From contig JAPOVS010000075.1 of the NCBI GenBank assembly GCA_026708055.1, positions 59,551 through 123,550 of the forward strand: 64,000 bases of DNA, written 5' to 3'. The notes beneath the pieces were generated by a model, which saw only the letters and a program-made list of their open reading frames with translations, had not been told where the DNA came from and searched no databases. This document shows positions 17,670 to 26,496 of this stretch, in pieces. How positions within the stretch are numbered: position 1 is the stretch's first letter; each line of letters starts with the position of its first letter. Source of the DNA: a bacterium. GTDB taxonomy: Bacteria; Actinomycetota; Acidimicrobiia; Acidimicrobiales; CATQHL01. The position numbers and the translations under genes are program-made.

Positions 17670-18665
17670 ATGCTGGACGAGGCACTGAGGCACTACTGGC
17701 ACCCGGTGGCGGTGGCGAGCGACGTCACCGCCGAGCCGCAGCAGGTCCGCCTACTGGGCGAGAACATCGTGCTGTACCGCGACGGCGAGGGCTTGGTGGC
17801 GCTGCGCGACAAGTGCGTGCACCGGGGTGCGACCCTGTCGGCCGGGTGCATCCGCGACGGCCGGCTCATGTGCCCGTACCACGGCTGGCAGTACGACCGC
17901 ACCGGCACGGTGTCGTTCATCCCCGCGCTGGGGCCCGACGGCATCATCCCCAGCCAGGCCCGGGTGCAGCGCTACCGGGTGCAGGAGCGCTTCGACGCGG
18001 TCTGGGTGGCCCTCGACGAGCCGGTGGCCGAACTGCAGCCATGGCCCGACGACGACTGGAACGACCCGGACTGGCGCGTCCTCCTGGTGGGGGCCTGGCA
18101 CTGGCAGACCTCCGCGGGCCGGATGACCGAGAACGTCATCGACTTCGCCCACTTCAACTTCGTGCACGCGGGGTTCACCGAGCTCGCCGACGGGCCCTTC
18201 ATCAAGGACTACGACGTGACGATCACCGACGACGGCATGACCTACGCCTACAACGACAGCGCGCTGATCCGCGAGTACTTCCTGCACCTCCCCTTCACGC
18301 TGCACGACCGCAAGGTGGTGGTGGCGACCAGCGGCGGGATCACCTGGACCGAGCAGAGCGACTCCGACGCCGAGTCCAAGATCGGCGACGTCACGACCGT
18401 GTCGTTCATCGCCTCCCCCATCGACCGGGCCGAGACGCTCATCCTCGGCTGGCTGTCGCGCAACCATTCCTTCGAGATTCCCGACCAGTACTGGTCGTCC
18501 GGCTTCGCCGAGGTCCTGGAGCAGGACCGCGTCGTGGTCGAGTCCCAGGACCCGCCCGAGCTGCCGCTGGACCTCCGCGAGGAACTGCACCTCAAGGTGG
18601 CCGACGGCGCCTCGATGGTCTACCGCAGGCTGCTACGAGACCTCGCCGACAGCGCAGCGTCTTGA
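17670..18665 (+). CDS. Rieske non-heme iron oxygenase, large (alpha) subunit, copy 2
   Basis: A 331-aa paralogue of the preceding gene, alike over almost its whole length. The Rieske motif CVHRG...CPYHGW and the iron motif DFAHFNFVH are both intact. Differences collect in the C-terminal catalytic domain, for example HSFEIPDQYWSSGF against HALDVPDEDFAVGF, so substrate preference may differ, or the two may form a mixed oligomer. ATG at 17670 follows the ribosome site GGAGGAAGG. The two genes are clearly one transcript and arose by tandem duplication. Confidence 0.92.
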   Translation: MLDEALRHYWHPVAVASDVTAEPQQVRLLGENIVLYRDGEGLVALRDKCVHRGATLSAGCIRDGRLMCPYHGWQYDRTGTVSFIPALGPDGIIPSQARVQRYRVQERFDAVWVALDEPVAELQPWPDDDWNDPDWRVLLVGAWHWQTSAGRMTENVIDFAHFNFVHAGFTELADGPFIKDYDVTITDDGMTYAYNDSALIREYFLHLPFTLHDRKVVVATSGGITWTEQSDSDAESKIGDVTTVSFIASPIDRAETLILGWLSRNHSFEIPDQYWSSGFAEVLEQDRVVVESQDPPELPLDLREELHLKVADGASMVYRRLLRDLADSAAS

Positions 18666-18770
18666 TCGGGGCGGGGTCCGGCAGGACCGCCGCGATCCCC
18701 CCGATCTCCGCAAATCGCCCGGGGTGGCCGGGCGGCTCGGCACCTGGTCCCGCCAACCACAAGCGTGCGC

Positions 18771-18862
18771 CGAATGTGGATCAGTGGATACCCCGAATGC
18801 AGAGTAGAGGCTGCTCGAAATGCGGATCAATAGTTACTCCGAATGTGGATTAGAGGTGCGGG
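18771..18862. repeat. Four degenerate 22-24 base iterated repeats
   Basis: Four imperfect copies of a motif close to CGAATGTGGATTAGAGG start at 18771, 18794, 18816 and 18840, so they are spaced 23, 22 and 24 bases apart. They fill the gap just before the DUF4143 ATPase and end near its TAGCCT box. Their place suggests operator sites, though they could be a degraded repeat array. The rest of the gap from 18666 shows nothing clear. Confidence 0.6.
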
Positions 18863-18880
18863 ACCGGTTAGCCTGATGCC

Positions 18881-20170
18881 GTGGCACACTTTCCTCGGCA
18901 CCTGCGCCATGCGCTCAACGAGGCCTTGGGGCACTCCCGGGTGGTTGTGCTGCATGGCGCCCGTCAGAGCGGAAAGACCACTCTGGCCCGCTCGGTGGCG
19001 TCCGAACGAGACGGCACCTACCTCACGCTCGACGACGCCGGGACTCTTGACGCGGCTCTGAGCGACCCGCACGCCTTTGTGCGCGGCTACCGGTACCCGC
19101 TGGTCATCGACGAGATCCAGGTTGCGGGCCAGCGCCTAGTGGCCGCGATCAAGATGGCGACCGACACCGACAACACCTCCGGCCGCTTTCTCCTGACCGG
19201 CTCCACCAATTTCCTCACCGTGCCGACCATCAGCGAGTCCCTGGCCGGGAGGGCGGCGCTGTTGCGGCTCTTGCCGCTCTCGCGGGCTGAGTTGGCCGGC
19301 ATCGGGCCGCCAGACCACCTCAATCCGGGCGAGGGGCCCGGTGCTCTCGAAAACTGGTTCGAAGGGCGCCTGGAAACGCTGGGCGGCGCCGGAGCCGAGC
19401 GTAACGACTACCTGGAGATGATCTGCGCGGGCGGCTATCCCGAAGCGCTGCGCCGGGGGCCCCGAGCCAGGGCCGCGTGGTTCGACGACTACGTGGAAAC
19501 AGTCATCGGGCGCGACATCGTGGCGCTCGGCGACATCCGCCGGGCCGGGCTCCTGTCGGCACTGCTTCGGCTGGCGGCGGCGAACACCGCGGGCGAGGTC
19601 AACGTGTCGGATTGGTCGCAACGCCTCGGCGCCGACCGGGCGACCGTGGAGTCGTACCTGGGTTGGCTGCGAACCGTGTTCCTGATCTACGACCTCCCGG
19701 CGTGGACACGCAACCGGGCTGCGCGCGTGGTGCGCCGACCCAAGCTTCACCTCGCCGACAGCGGGCTGGCGGCAGCGCTGGCCGGGGTCGGTCCCGCAGC
19801 ACTGCGCCCACCCACCTCGACGATCACCGGACGCCTGCTGGAGACCTTCGTGGTAGGTGAGGTGGTCCGCCAGTCGGCTCCCGTGAGGCCCCGGATCGCC
19901 CCGCATCACTACCGCGACAACGCCCGACGCGAGGTGGACCTGATCCTCGAACGCCGCGACGGCGCCGTCGTCGCCATCGAGGTCAAGGCCACATCCTCGC
20001 CGCGGGGCAAAGATCTGCGCCACTTGGCCCACCTCCGGGATCGACTCGACGCCACCGAGCCGGGTGCTTTCCGGGCAGGCGTCCTGCTGCACACCGGCAC
20101 CGGCGGCCTCTCGATGGGGGACCGCCTCCGGGCTCTCCCGATCGACGTGCTGTGGGCCGCCGCCCGGTGA
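18881..20170 (+). CDS. AAA family ATPase with C-terminal DUF4143 domain
   Basis: A 429-aa ATPase. Walker A is GARQSGKTT near residue 30, Walker B is YPLVIDEIQ, and a sensor-like LLTGSTNF follows. The C-terminal DUF4143 domain includes REVDLILERRDGAVVAIEVK, a PD-(D/E)XK nuclease-like pattern. The role of this common family is poorly known. The GTG start at 18881 is supported by TAGCCT at 18869-18874, exactly 6 bases upstream (leaderless style), and by good sequence from the first residue. Iterated repeats stand just upstream. It is monocistronic; an unremarkable gap of about 167 bases follows. Confidence 0.9.
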   Translation: MAHFPRHLRHALNEALGHSRVVVLHGARQSGKTTLARSVASERDGTYLTLDDAGTLDAALSDPHAFVRGYRYPLVIDEIQVAGQRLVAAIKMATDTDNTSGRFLLTGSTNFLTVPTISESLAGRAALLRLLPLSRAELAGIGPPDHLNPGEGPGALENWFEGRLETLGGAGAERNDYLEMICAGGYPEALRRGPRARAAWFDDYVETVIGRDIVALGDIRRAGLLSALLRLAAANTAGEVNVSDWSQRLGADRATVESYLGWLRTVFLIYDLPAWTRNRAARVVRRPKLHLADSGLAAALAGVGPAALRPPTSTITGRLLETFVVGEVVRQSAPVRPRIAPHHYRDNARREVDLILERRDGAVVAIEVKATSSPRGKDLRHLAHLRDRLDATEPGAFRAGVLLHTGTGGLSMGDRLRALPIDVLWAAAR

Positions 20171-20337
20171 CCGGCTGGCCCACCGGCCCGCGCTCGAGCC
20201 GGCGACGCGTGCCCCTCTCTCCGGCGCCTGGGGTTCCCGCCGCCTGGCGACGGCGCGGCGCGGCGGCTGAAGCAGGAGGCCTCCGATGTGAAGCAGCGCC
20301 CGAGTCGCCGCGGGGGCCGCCGGTACCATCGAAGGCG

Positions 20338-21828
20338 ATGAGCGACGACGACGTCCTGGGCGCGGCACTCGAGGTTCTGAACGACGCCGAGCGGGTCCAC
20401 TACGACCGGCTGGGCGCCACCACCGCGCTGCTCGCCGACATCAGCTTCGCCGACATCCTCGTGCTGCTCCCGGCCGACACCGGCGGCCGCGCCGGCACCG
20501 GTGACGACGGCGCAGGACCGCACTTCGTCGTCACCGCCCACAGCCGCCCCATCACCAGCCAGACGGTGCATCCCGACGACCTGCTCGGCGGGGTGGTCGC
20601 GGCGGCCGAGCGACCGTTGGCGGCGCTGGCGCTGCGCACCGGCGTGAGCGCCAACGGCGGCGCCTACCTCGCCGACCAGCAGCAATGGGTGCAGTCGCTG
20701 GCCGTTCCCGTGAACTTCGCCGGCCGCACCGTCGCGGTGCTGCTTCGGGAGTTCCCCTCGGCCAGCGACCGGGTCTGGGGGCGGCTGGAGAACACCTACT
20801 TCGGCCTGTTCCGCCGACTGGCGGGCATGATCGCCGACGGTGCCTACCCGTACGCCGCCGGGCCCGGGGACCACGACCACCCGCCGCGGGTGGGCGACGG
20901 CGTCATCCTGCTGGACGCCTGGCAGCGGGTGGAGTACCTCACGCCCAATGCCCATTCGGCGCTGCGGCGCCTCGGCATCAACGGCGACCCGACCGGTCGC
21001 CGGCTTGCGCAGGTGGGGATCGAACCGCGGGCGCTGCGGCTCACGGTGTCGGCGTCACTGCCGCAGACCGAGGAGATCGAGCGGAGCGGCCACAGCGTGG
21101 TGGTGCGCTGCCTGCCCCTGATCCAGGAGGACACACTCACCGGCGTCCTGGTGCTGGTGCGGGACATCACCGAACTGCGCCGGGTGGACCGGTTGCTGAT
21201 CACCAAGAACGCCGCCCTCGCCGAGGTGCATCACCGCGTGAAGAACAACCTGCAGACGGTCTCCTCGCTGCTCAGCCTGCAGAGCCGCTGGTTGGAGAGC
21301 CCCGAGGCCAAGGAGGCGCTGTCCGAGTCGGCCCGCCGCATCCGCCTGATCGCCGCGGTGCACGAGATCCTCAGCGGGCCCGACGGCGACAGCACCACGT
21401 TCGAGAGTGTCGTGACCTCGCTCTCCTCGCTGCTGCGGGAGTCGCTGGCACCGCCGAACGCACCGATCTCGATCAAGGTGGAAGGTGCGATCGGTCCCCT
21501 GCCCAGCGAGGTGATGACCACGATGGCCATCGTGCTGAACGAACTGGTGCAGAACGCCGTCGACCACGGTTTCGGCGGCGCCGCGGCAACCGCCGCCGAC
21601 GGCAGCGAGATAGTGGTCCGGATCGGGCGGGAGAACTCCCAGCTTCAGGTGTCGGTCACCGACAACGGCTGCGGCATGCCCGACGGCGAACTGGAGGAGG
21701 GTCTGGGTCTCACGCTGGTCCGCACGCTCGTGGAGAACGACCTGGGCGGAAGTCTCGTGCACCGGTCCGCGCCCGGCGGCACCACCGTCGAACTCACCGC
21801 CCCACTTCGGGCGGATGACAGCGAATAG
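20338..21828 (+). CDS. pdtaS: PdtaS-type sensor histidine kinase (GAF, PAS, HisKA_2)
   Basis: A 496-aa cytosolic sensor kinase resembling mycobacterial PdtaS, which phosphorylates the RNA-binding antiterminator PdtaR. Residues 1-165 fit a GAF domain, 180-280 a PAS domain, then the H-box AEVHHRVKNNLQTVSSLLSL (His298 or His299). An ATPase domain has the N-box LNELVQNAVDHGF and the G-box DNGCGMPDG. No membrane segment is seen. The frame is open back to 20152, but ATG at 20338 begins the family-like sequence and has TACCAT 8 bases upstream. No ANTAR response regulator is encoded nearby, so its partner must be elsewhere. Confidence 0.9.
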   Translation: MSDDDVLGAALEVLNDAERVHYDRLGATTALLADISFADILVLLPADTGGRAGTGDDGAGPHFVVTAHSRPITSQTVHPDDLLGGVVAAAERPLAALALRTGVSANGGAYLADQQQWVQSLAVPVNFAGRTVAVLLREFPSASDRVWGRLENTYFGLFRRLAGMIADGAYPYAAGPGDHDHPPRVGDGVILLDAWQRVEYLTPNAHSALRRLGINGDPTGRRLAQVGIEPRALRLTVSASLPQTEEIERSGHSVVVRCLPLIQEDTLTGVLVLVRDITELRRVDRLLITKNAALAEVHHRVKNNLQTVSSLLSLQSRWLESPEAKEALSESARRIRLIAAVHEILSGPDGDSTTFESVVTSLSSLLRESLAPPNAPISIKVEGAIGPLPSEVMTTMAIVLNELVQNAVDHGFGGAAATAADGSEIVVRIGRENSQLQVSVTDNGCGMPDGELEEGLGLTLVRTLVENDLGGSLVHRSAPGGTTVELTAPLRADDSE

Positions 21829-21855
21829 CGCACCGCTAACTGCTATCATATAGAT

Positions 21856-22065
21856 ATGGCAACAATTCGCACCACCATCACCCTCGACAGAGCAATGGCC
21901 GAGCAGGCCCGCGACCTGAGGATCAACATCTCCTCCGCAGCTCGCGCGGGCGTCGCCGCGTCGATCAAGAAAGCCCTCGCAGAGGCCGACCGGGAGGCGT
22001 ACCGCCGCAACCCCGAGCAACCGGACGACTTCTGGGACCAGGCGCAAGCGTGGAGCGACGCGTGA
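21856..22065 (+). CDS. Antitoxin of a MazEF-like pair
   Basis: A 69-aa protein with the N-terminus MATIRTTITLDRAMAEQARD, a ribbon-helix-helix type start, and an acidic C-terminus (PDDFWDQAQAWSD) suited to binding the toxin. Its stop overlaps the toxin GTG (GTGA). No ribosome site is visible. TATCAT at 21844-21849 ends exactly 6 bases before the ATG, so a leaderless transcript is likely. Confidence 0.88.
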   Translation: MATIRTTITLDRAMAEQARDLRINISSAARAGVAASIKKALAEADREAYRRNPEQPDDFWDQAQAWSDA

Positions 22066-22370
22066 ACCGGGGCGAAGTGTGGTGGGCCGAAATCGCCTCG
22101 AAGCGAAGGCCGGTACTGCTTCTCACTCGGACCGAGGTCGTCGCGCTGCGGGAGCTGGTGACCGTCGCTGAGATAACAACCAACGCGCGAGGACTCTCCG
22201 TGGAGGTGCCGATCGACGCCGAATCGGGGGGCCTCCCGAACGAGTCGGTCATCAACTGCGACGGCCTCTACACGATCCGGCGATCATCGCTCCAGCAAGC
22301 TTGCGGAGAGGTAGACGACCAGACCATGGCGCGAGTCTGCCGAGCCATCAGCCACGCCGTGGGCTGTTGA
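22062..22370 (+). CDS. mazF: MazF/PemK-like endoribonuclease toxin
   Basis: A 102-aa toxin of the MazF/PemK family, which cuts mRNA at short sequences. The family start is clear: VNRGEVWWAEI followed by KRRPVLLLTR, then the strand LVTVAEITTNARGL and the conserved NESVINCDGLYTI. GTG at 22062 overlaps the antitoxin stop by 4 bases; an in-frame start at 22050 is less likely. The stop is close to the remnant of a HigA-type antitoxin on the other strand. Confidence 0.92.
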   Translation: MNRGEVWWAEIASKRRPVLLLTRTEVVALRELVTVAEITTNARGLSVEVPIDAESGGLPNESVINCDGLYTIRRSSLQQACGEVDDQTMARVCRAISHAVGC

Positions 22371-22439
22371 ATCGCCGCCAGGGCGCCAACGGCGCGAGGC
22401 GGACCCCGACTCGGGGATCGCCGCCGCAAGGGTGCTCGC

Positions 22440-22540
22440 CGCAGAGATCGCCGGATCGTCTTGGCGCGGGCGACGTCGAAGTCGCACATCCGCTGCAGGT
22501 TCAGCCAGAACTCCGGAGTCATGCCGAAGGCTCGGCCGCC
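22440..22540 (-). pseudogene. Remnant of a HigA-type antitoxin
   Basis: A short minus-strand stretch reads FGMTPEFWLNLQRMCDFDVA. This closely resembles the C-terminal part of HigA/XRE antitoxins, where a FGTSPEFWLNLQ pattern is common. No helix-turn-helix region or start precedes it, and the frame soon turns into Arg-rich noise. It overlaps the end of the vapC gene. I read it as the leftover of an older toxin-antitoxin gene replaced by its neighbours. Confidence 0.5.
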
Positions 22541-22947
22541 CGAGAGGCGACCGGCAGGATCTCCACCGCGGCGCTGCACCCGGGAACCTGCGCCAGCGCT
22601 GCATCGCAAGACACAAGCGGCGCGTCGAGTGCCTCCGCCAGTGCCAGATAGATCCCGTCGTAGACGGTCACGTTGGATCGCAACGCGAAGGCCCGGGGCA
22701 ATAGCTCCGTGTGCGGGAACCGCCGGATCGGCAGGTCCGCCAGATCCTCGAGCGCTGAGGTTGCGCGGGCCGTAGATATCTCCCCTCGCAACGCGTACCG
22801 TCGGAGCACCTGGCCGACTTCGGCGTCTACGAGATGCGGAGCGCAGACCGCTTCCCGGCCGGCCAACCGGTCCGCGAGCGACCGGCCCGCCGGACCGCCG
22901 GCTCGCAGGAGCAACTCTGCGACCACCGAGGCGTCAGCAACGATCAC
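22519..22947 (-). CDS. vapC: VapC-like PIN domain ribonuclease toxin
   Basis: A 142-aa PIN domain protein. Active-site acids are visible in MIVADASVVAELL, HLVDAEVGQVL, TVYDGIYLALAEAL and LVSCDAALAQ. It is a probable tRNA or mRNA nuclease held inactive by the upstream VapB. The ATG overlaps the antitoxin stop (ATGA). Its layout is very like the pair at 14.9-15.5 kb, so the two may be related copies. The last residues overlap the HigA-like remnant in another frame. Confidence 0.93.
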   Translation of the reverse strand: MIVADASVVAELLLRAGGPAGRSLADRLAGREAVCAPHLVDAEVGQVLRRYALRGEISTARATSALEDLADLPIRRFPHTELLPRAFALRSNVTVYDGIYLALAEALDAPLVSCDAALAQVPGCSAAVEILPVASRAAEPSA

Positions 22948-23174
22948 CTCGATTCTCGCTCGGCCCGCACCACCTCGGCCGGTGACTCCGACAGAGCCGG
23001 CTGACCACGCCCCGCGACTCGAGCAAGCACCACATCGATCGGCGGCACCGAAAGGGCCTGCTCCAACTCCCGCAGAAGGTAGTCCGAGAGGCTCATGCCG
23101 GCACGCGCCGCCCGCACCTTCGCCTCTCGATGCACGGAATCGGGAACGTTCCGGATCTGAATCATCTTTGTCAT
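22944..23174 (-). CDS. vapB: VapB-like antitoxin (ribbon-helix-helix type)
   Basis: A 76-aa antitoxin beginning MTKMIQIRNVPDSVHREAKV, the common FitA/VapB start, with the helix SLSDYLLRELEQAL after it. I chose ATG 23174 over the in-frame GTG at 23183, because TAATGT stands 7 bases before that ATG and an inverted repeat covers the region. The C-terminal tail should neutralise the VapC encoded directly after it. Confidence 0.9.
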   Translation of the reverse strand: MTKMIQIRNVPDSVHREAKVRAARAGMSLSDYLLRELEQALSVPPIDVVLARVAGRGQPALSESPAEVVRAERESR

Positions 23175-23193
23175 GTGATCCACATTATCACAT
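23173..23193 (-). promoter_or_regulatory. Likely vapBC operator/promoter
   Basis: A 7-base inverted repeat, ATGTGAT (23173-23179) and ATCACAT (23187-23193), flanks the vapB start. The palindrome CACATGTG lies beside it, and the minus strand carries GATAATGT, a -10-like box. This fits autorepression by VapBC. Confidence 0.5.
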
Positions 23194-23280
23194 GTGCCTT
23201 ACATGAAAGATCGTCAGCCGGAGACAGTTCAACGCGCAGGGCGCGCGCAGGCGGCATCCGGTGCCGACAACCCTGGCAGG

Positions 23281-24837
23281 CTAGCCGGCTGCGGCGACGG
23301 CGAGCAGTGAGACGTCGGTGAAGTGGGTGACGGTTGCGGGCACGATGCCGAAAGCAAGGGTCGCCCCCACCGTCAGTGCCAGCGCCGAGCGCAGCGAGAA
23401 CGGCACCGGGATGCGCCCCGCGTCGCCCAACTCCGGGGCGGGCTTCTCGAACCACATGCGGGCGGCGATCTTGCCGTAGTAGCCCACCGCGATCACGGCG
23501 TTCACCGCCGCGAAGCCGGCCAGCACGTAGCCCGCCGGGTTGTCCGCCGACACCAGCGCACCGAAGACGGCGAACTTGGCGTACCAGCCGCCGGCCGGGG
23601 GCACCCCCGCCAACGAGGCCAGGAAGACCGTCATCACCACGGCCATCCCCGGCGACACCCTGAACAGGCCGTTGTACGACGCCACGTCACCGGTGCCGGT
23701 GCGGCGGGCCACGGTCATGATGACGGCGAAGACACCCAGGTTCATGGCCGCGTAGATGACCAGGTAGGTGAGCACCGCCGAGACGGCCTCGTCGGCCACC
23801 GAGGTGCTCACCCCGGCGACGGCGAGCGGTGCCAGCATGAACCCGGCCTGGGCGATGCCCGAGTAGGCCATGAGTCGCACGATGTTCTTCTGCCGCAGCG
23901 CCATGAGGTTGCCGGCGGTCATGGAGGCCGCCGCCAGGAACCACAGGGCCGGGCCGTACACGTCGTCGCGCTCCCAGAACCCCACGAACACCAGCGAGCC
24001 GAGCGCCACGAAACCGGCCGCCTTGGAGGCCACCGACAGGAAGGCGGTGATCGGCGTGGGCGCGCCCTCGTAGGTGTCGGGCGCCCAGGTGTGGAACGGG
24101 AACGCCGACACCTTGAAGGCGAAGCCCACCAGCACGAAGATCACGCCCACGGTGATGGCGGCGCTCGGCACGGCGTCGGCGCCCCGATCCAGCGGCGCGG
24201 CGGCGGCGATGTCGGCCAGCACCGTCGACCCCGAAGCGCCGAACAGCAGCGACATGCCGTAGAGCATGATGGCCGAGGCGAACACCCCCATGAGGAAGTA
24301 CTTCAGGCCGGCCTCGTTGCTGCGCAGGTCGCGCTTGCGCCAGGCGGCCAGCAGGTAGGCGGGGATCGACAGCAGCTCCAGCGCCACGAAGATGCTGATG
24401 AGGTCCCGCGCCGAGGCCATCACCACCATGCCCAGCAGCGACGCCAGCACAAGGCCGTAGTACTCGTTCTCCCAGTAGTCGCCCTCGGCGACGTAGTTCA
24501 TGGACAGCAGCACCACCACGTAGCCCGAGACCACGAACAGGGCCTTCAGGATCAGGGCGTAGCCGTCCACCACGTAGGCGCCGTCGAACATGACCCGCGG
24601 CTCCGACGCCACCCCGGCGACGGCCAGGGTGATGATCGGGACCAGGACCCCCAGCAGCCCCAGACCCGCCAGCGCCGAGGTGAACGCCCGACCCCGCTCG
24701 GCCATGGCGATGTCCAGGCAGGTCAGCAGCGCGCCGACGCCGAGCAGTGTCAGCTCCGGGGCGAGCGCGTGCCAGTCCAGGTGCGGGCGAACGAACCCCA
24801 GAACCCCCAGGGGGGCGGCGAGCGCGCCGAGGGTCAC
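23281..24837 (-). CDS. nuoN: NADH-quinone oxidoreductase subunit N (operon 1)
   Basis: Antiporter-like proton-pumping membrane subunit of complex I, 518 aa. It shows the family pattern HTWAPDTYEGAPTP, the KYFLMGVFASAIMLYG segment and RLMAYSGIAQAGFML, all typical of NuoN. GTG at 24837 overlaps the nuoM stop (GTGA); the longer open frame from 24885 would run into nuoM. It is the last gene of operon 1. The 97 bases after it reach the vapBC promoter; no strong terminator hairpin was seen. Confidence 0.95.
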   Translation of the reverse strand: MTLGALAAPLGVLGFVRPHLDWHALAPELTLLGVGALLTCLDIAMAERGRAFTSALAGLGLLGVLVPIITLAVAGVASEPRVMFDGAYVVDGYALILKALFVVSGYVVVLLSMNYVAEGDYWENEYYGLVLASLLGMVVMASARDLISIFVALELLSIPAYLLAAWRKRDLRSNEAGLKYFLMGVFASAIMLYGMSLLFGASGSTVLADIAAAAPLDRGADAVPSAAITVGVIFVLVGFAFKVSAFPFHTWAPDTYEGAPTPITAFLSVASKAAGFVALGSLVFVGFWERDDVYGPALWFLAAASMTAGNLMALRQKNIVRLMAYSGIAQAGFMLAPLAVAGVSTSVADEAVSAVLTYLVIYAAMNLGVFAVIMTVARRTGTGDVASYNGLFRVSPGMAVVMTVFLASLAGVPPAGGWYAKFAVFGALVSADNPAGYVLAGFAAVNAVIAVGYYGKIAARMWFEKPAPELGDAGRIPVPFSLRSALALTVGATLAFGIVPATVTHFTDVSLLAVAAAG

Positions 24838-26480
24838 CGGCCGCTCCCGGCTTGCTCCGAGACGCGGCGCAGCCGCTCGAAGCACTCCTCACCCCGCGCC
24901 ACCTCCAGGCAGTCGCCGGGGTATCCGTTCACCGCCTCGACCTGGAGCGACTCCCGCACCGCGGGGTCGGTGGCCTCGTGCAGCAGCCGGGGGAAGAACC
25001 CCAGCACCACGATCAGCACCAGCAGCGGGGCCCAGGCCAGGTACTCACGCGGCGTGGCGTCGGTGACGTCGGGCGAGTCGGCGAACTCCTCACGGGCGTT
25101 GCCGAAGGCCGTCTTCTGCAGCATCCACAGCAGGTAGCCAGCCGCCAGCACCGTGCCGATGGCGGCGATCACCATGTAGGACCGGAACACCGCCTCGTTC
25201 AGGATCTCGGCGGGGTTGTAGGACGCCAGGATGGCCGGGAACTCGCCCCAGAACCCCGCCAGGCCGGGCAGACCCAGAGAGGCCATGACGCAGAAGCCCA
25301 GGATCCAGCCCATGCGCGGGGCCTGCTGCAGGAGGCCGCCCAGCCGCGACATCTCCATGGTGTGGTAGCGGTCCTTCACCGACCCGGCCAGGAAGAACAG
25401 CATCCCGGTGATCAGGCCGTGGGCCACCATGCCGAACACCGCGGCGTTGATCCCGAAGGGCGTGAGCGTGGCGATGCCGAGCATCACGAAGCCCATGTGC
25501 GCGACCGAACTGAAGGCGATGAGGCGTTTCATGTCGCGCTGGGCGAGGCACCCCAGGGCGCCGTAGATGATGCCGATCACCGCCAGCAGCCCGATCACCG
25601 GCGCCCACGCCGCCGCCGCCTCGGGCAGCATCGGCACGGCCACGCGCACGAAGCCGTAGGTGCCGAGCTTCAACAGCACCGCCGCCAGGATCACCGAACC
25701 CACCGTGGGCGCCTCGGTATGGGCGTCGGGCAGCCAGGTGTGGAACGGGAACATCGGAACCTTGATGCCGAAGCCCAAGAACATGCCGGCGAAGATCCAC
25801 AGCTGGCTGGTGCGGGCGATGGCCGCGGTGGCGCCGCCCGAGAGCGCCCGCATGTCGAAGGTGCGGGCCACGTCCAGGCCGGCCAGCGTGCCGTCGGCCA
25901 GGAAGAACATGGCAAGGAAGCTCACCAGCATCAGCGCCGAGCCGAACAGGGTGTAGAGGAAGAACTTGATGGCGGCGTAGCGCCGGTTCTCGCCGCCCCA
26001 CACGCCGATCATGAAGTACATCGGCAGCAGCACGACCTCGAAGAACACGAAGAAGAGGATGAGGTCCTGGGCGACGAAGGTGCCGATCATGCCGGTCTCC
26101 AGCACCAGCAGCAGCGCCAGGAAGGCCTTCGGGTTGCGCGGCTCGGGGAAGTGCCCGAAGGAGTACACGATGCACAGCGGCACGATGAGCGCCGTCAGCA
26201 GCAGCAGCGGCAGCGAGATGCCGTCGATCCCCATGATGTAGCGGCTGTTGATCACGTCGATCCACGACCGGTCCACCACGTACTGCAGCTCGCCGGCCCG
26301 GGAGACGCTGAAGCGGGCCAACAGGAAGACGGCGAACAGCGCCGTCACCAGAGAGCTGCCCAGCGCGGCGGCCTTCACCCACAGCTCCCGGCCGGAGGGC
26401 AGCGCCATCACCAGCACCGCTCCCACGAGTGGGACGAAGGTGACCAGCGTCAGCCCCCATCCGTTCAGAAATGCGTCCAT
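24834..26480 (-). CDS. nuoM: NADH-quinone oxidoreductase subunit M (operon 1)
   Basis: Antiporter-like membrane subunit, 548 aa. Recognised by HTWLPDAHTEAPT, the VLLPMYFMIGVWGG segment, KFFLYTLFGSALML and RLIAFSSVAHMGFV. Lys and Glu residues of the proton path lie in these segments. The C-terminal tail of about 50 residues is hydrophilic and Glu/Arg-rich (FERLRRVSEQAG), longer than in the second copy (518 aa). It starts 16 bases after nuoL and overlaps nuoN by 4. Confidence 0.95.
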   Translation of the reverse strand: MDAFLNGWGLTLVTFVPLVGAVLVMALPSGRELWVKAAALGSSLVTALFAVFLLARFSVSRAGELQYVVDRSWIDVINSRYIMGIDGISLPLLLLTALIVPLCIVYSFGHFPEPRNPKAFLALLLVLETGMIGTFVAQDLILFFVFFEVVLLPMYFMIGVWGGENRRYAAIKFFLYTLFGSALMLVSFLAMFFLADGTLAGLDVARTFDMRALSGGATAAIARTSQLWIFAGMFLGFGIKVPMFPFHTWLPDAHTEAPTVGSVILAAVLLKLGTYGFVRVAVPMLPEAAAAWAPVIGLLAVIGIIYGALGCLAQRDMKRLIAFSSVAHMGFVMLGIATLTPFGINAAVFGMVAHGLITGMLFFLAGSVKDRYHTMEMSRLGGLLQQAPRMGWILGFCVMASLGLPGLAGFWGEFPAILASYNPAEILNEAVFRSYMVIAAIGTVLAAGYLLWMLQKTAFGNAREEFADSPDVTDATPREYLAWAPLLVLIVVLGFFPRLLHEATDPAVRESLQVEAVNGYPGDCLEVARGEECFERLRRVSEQAGSGR

Positions 26481-26496
26481 CGGTCTCCTCTCGAGG

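Noticed and set aside
15609..18665. A 1018-codon plus-strand frame across the SDR gene and both Rieske genes
   Set aside because: Only the last 331 codons (from 17670) have Rieske features and a ribosome site; the rest is a shadow.
18771..18862. Iterated repeats as a CRISPR or plasmid origin
   Set aside because: Too short and degenerate for CRISPR repeats, no cas genes and no replication initiator gene; an operator is simpler.
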